From an uncultured Eubacteriales bacterium (GTDB taxonomy: Bacteria; Bacillota; Clostridia; Lachnospirales; CAG-274): DNA of 18,112 nt. A program made the position numbers and the translations under genes. Under the pieces are notes generated by a model. That model ran no database searches, had not been told where the DNA came from, and worked only from the letters and a program-made list of their open reading frames with translations. Below are positions 16,369 through 18,112 of this stretch, one piece after another; the first letter of the stretch is position 1; each line of letters begins with the position of its first letter. Location: NCBI GenBank assembly GCA_902495025.1, contig CABUWB010000009.1, positions 1 through 18,112 on the forward strand. Direction: 5' to 3'.

Positions 16369-17661
16369 ATGAATAATGAAAAACCTTGGAATAATGGGAT
16401 TCTAAAAGTAAATGGAAGATATTTCAGAAATGGGGATAAACCGTTTTTCTGGCTTGGAGATACTGCATGGCTTATATTTACCAATATTTCGGAAGAAGAA
16501 GCCTATATATATCTGAAAAATCGAGCTGATAAAGGATATAATGTAATACAAGCATGTCTTGTTTACGCAACAGAGGGAATGAAAGATATAAACAAAATGC
16601 CTGTAAGACGGTATGATGTTGAATCAATGGAATATTGGGAGCATTGCGATAGAATAATATCTATGGCAGAAGAACTTGGACTTTATATGGCTCTTCTGCC
16701 CAGCTGGGGAAGTCTTGTAAAGAATGGTATATTAAACAATGATAATTGTGATAGATATGCTGAATTTCTCGGTAAAAGATATGGAAAAAGAAAAAATGTT
16801 ATATGGCTTTTGGGCGGCGATATTAAGGCTGAGCAATATATTGATTTTTATGAAAAATTTGCTGACATATTAAGGCAAAATACAGAAAATCAGCTTGTTG
16901 GTTTTCATCCTTTTGGCAGATGCAGTACAACAATGTGGTTTACGGAATGTACATGGCTTGATTTTAATATGTTTCAATCAGGGCACAGACGCTACAATCA
17001 GGGAAATCTTAATGCGTGGGACGATAATGAAAAAAAGGAAGAATTTTTTGGTGAAGATAACTGGAAATATGTATTAAGAGATTATTCATTATCTAATAAA
17101 CCTACACTTGACGGAGAGCCTTCTTATGAATGGATTTTGCAAGGATTGCATGATAAAACGCAGCCTTATTGGGTTGCGAAAGATGTAAGAAGATATGCTT
17201 ATTGGTCTGTTTTTGCAGGGGCTTGTGGTCATACCTATGGCAATAACTCGGTGATGCAGTTTTACTTAAATGATAGCGAGGGTGTCAGCTATGGTGCTAA
17301 GCATAAATGGTATGAGGCTATTCACCACGATGGTTCGGGACAGATGGGGTATCTCAGAAAACTTGTGGAGTCCGTTGATTTTACAAAAGGAAAAATAAGA
17401 GATGAACTTCTGATTGACGGACAGGAGGAAAAATACAATCGAATTGCGGTATTTGCCGGTGATGAATTTTTATTTGCATACAATTATTCTGGAAGAAATT
17501 TCAGAATTGATTTAAGTGATTATGTGGGTAAAGATATGTGGTATTTCAGACCGTCAACAGGTATTGAAAGTTATATTGGAAAAGTATCTGAAAGTCAATA
17601 TACATATACTGCTTTTGAATGTTATGACGGTGAACAGGATAGTGTGCTTGTTGTAAGATGA
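16369..17661 (+). CDS. DUF4038-family (GH140-like) glycoside hydrolase
   Basis: 430-residue TIM-barrel protein of the DUF4038 group with a C-terminal beta domain of the 'putative collagen-binding' type. Typical segments are NGRYFRNGDKPFFWLGDTAW near the N-terminus, NVIWLLGGD (D151) and LDGEPSYE (E250). D151 and E250 are the likely catalytic acids, by analogy with GH140 apiosidase-type enzymes. Family members cleave glycans such as the apiose-containing side chains of pectin; the substrate here is unknown. No signal peptide is present, so it should act in the cytoplasm on imported oligosaccharides, yet no transporter or other glycosidase adjoins. AGAGGT (16353-16358) precedes the ATG. Codon use (AGA, GGA, ATA) and AT-richness differ from the genes upstream, suggesting separate acquisition. 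Confidence 0.85.
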   Translation: MNNEKPWNNGILKVNGRYFRNGDKPFFWLGDTAWLIFTNISEEEAYIYLKNRADKGYNVIQACLVYATEGMKDINKMPVRRYDVESMEYWEHCDRIISMAEELGLYMALLPSWGSLVKNGILNNDNCDRYAEFLGKRYGKRKNVIWLLGGDIKAEQYIDFYEKFADILRQNTENQLVGFHPFGRCSTTMWFTECTWLDFNMFQSGHRRYNQGNLNAWDDNEKKEEFFGEDNWKYVLRDYSLSNKPTLDGEPSYEWILQGLHDKTQPYWVAKDVRRYAYWSVFAGACGHTYGNNSVMQFYLNDSEGVSYGAKHKWYEAIHHDGSGQMGYLRKLVESVDFTKGKIRDELLIDGQEEKYNRIAVFAGDEFLFAYNYSGRNFRIDLSDYVGKDMWYFRPSTGIESYIGKVSESQYTYTAFECYDGEQDSVLVVR

Positions 17662-17705
17662 GTTTGATTTGTTAATATGCTGAAAATCAAAGATAGGTAG
17701 CTGGT

Positions 17706-17726
17706 TTTTGCACCTTGCAAAATTTT
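17706..17726 (+). terminator. Weak terminator-like hairpin after the glycoside hydrolase
   Basis: TTTTGCA (17706-17712), loop CCT, TGCAAAA (17716-17722), then four T (17723-17726), 45 bases after the stop codon. The stem is AT-rich and the T-tract short, so termination would be modest. Apart from a small GACAG/CTGTC hairpin at 17734-17748, nothing else is recognisable from 17727 to 17865. Confidence 0.35.
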
Positions 17727-17865
17727 GAGAACAGACAGTCTACCTGTCCAATAGGCAAAACATATTATTCACAAAAAGGCTGTCGCATTTGAACAGATAT
17801 TATTTAAGGGGTAGAGCAAAATAAATTAGAGTTTATCGGTGTAATAATACCTTAACATTTCAATT

Positions 17866-17940
17866 GTAGGGGCGGCAATATGCCGCCCGTTAGTAATTAT
17901 AATATGCTAAAATTAGGGCGGATATGGAATCCGCCCCTAC
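17866..17940. repeat. Palindromic GC-rich intergenic element, copy 1
   Basis: A 75-base element bounded by inverted ends GTAGGGGCGG and CCGCCCCTAC. Each arm is itself a hairpin: GGGCGGCA-ATA-TGCCGCCC (17870-17888) and GGGCGGAT-ATGGA-ATCCGCCC (17916-17936). The arms are separated by a 25-26-base AT-rich spacer. The GC-rich arms contrast sharply with the surrounding AT-rich sequence, as in REP or small MITE-like dispersed repeats. No coding capacity. Confidence 0.8.
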
Positions 17941-18051
17941 GTAACCAATAATAGATTATTGTATTGCATATAAATTAGATGTTAGTTTGTTTAAATATCC
18001 TGCATATAAGCTAAATTTTACCAAAAAATCAATTAACGTTGTAATTAACTT

Positions 18052-18112
18052 GTAGGGGCGGATTCCATATCCGCCCGCATGTAGAACAATGCACAATGGT
18101 TGACGGGCGGCA
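18052..18112. repeat. Palindromic GC-rich element, copy 2, inverted and cut by the window edge
   Basis: The left arm (18052-18076) is the exact 25-base reverse complement of the right arm of copy 1 (17916-17940). After a 26-base spacer of unrelated sequence, the last nine bases (CGGGCGGCA, 18104-18112) are the exact reverse complement of 17881-17889 in copy 1. This is therefore the same element in the opposite orientation, incomplete at the window end. The 111 bases between the two copies are AT-rich and without visible genes. Confidence 0.8.

Overview
The window looks like a chromosomal segment of a Clostridia-type Firmicute. The reasons are gene content (a YlbF-family gene beside miaB, the mutS-mutL pair, and an M50-like gene-scpA-scpB-dacF run), strong AGGAGG-type ribosome binding sites, sigma-A-like promoters, a 804-residue LeuS, and an oxygen-independent ribonucleotide reductase activase (NrdG), which suits an anaerobe. 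Species cannot be named from the sequence alone.

Layout: positions 1-230 hold no convincing gene but are rich in short inverted repeats. hisC (231-1286, minus) is divergent from a long plus-strand run. That run starts with miaB (tRNA methylthiolation) and a YlbF-family protein with a cysteine-rich tail. A Phd/Doc toxin-antitoxin module follows, with the toxin broken by a one-base frameshift. Next come mutS and mutL (mismatch repair), nrdG, a membrane protein of the site-2 protease fold that has lost its zinc ligands, scpA and scpB (chromosome condensation), and a DacF-like D,D-carboxypeptidase interrupted by a one-base frameshift. Between scpB and dacF lies a compact cluster of five stem-loops that appears to supply the last codons of scpB.

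hflX and leuS follow, each with its own recognisable promoter, and leuS ends at a textbook intrinsic terminator (16125-16152). Beyond it, base and codon use become AT-rich. A lone cytoplasmic DUF4038/GH140-like glycoside hydrolase (16369-17661) looks like a separate acquisition. The last 450 bases carry two copies of a GC-rich palindromic element in opposite orientation, the second cut by the window edge.

Most of the window is ordinary housekeeping. The best candidates for something less usual are the catalytically dead M50 homologue next to scpAB, the multi-hairpin element at the scpB 3' end, the cysteine tail of the YlbF protein, and an intact antitoxin with a damaged toxin sitting directly upstream of mutS-mutL.
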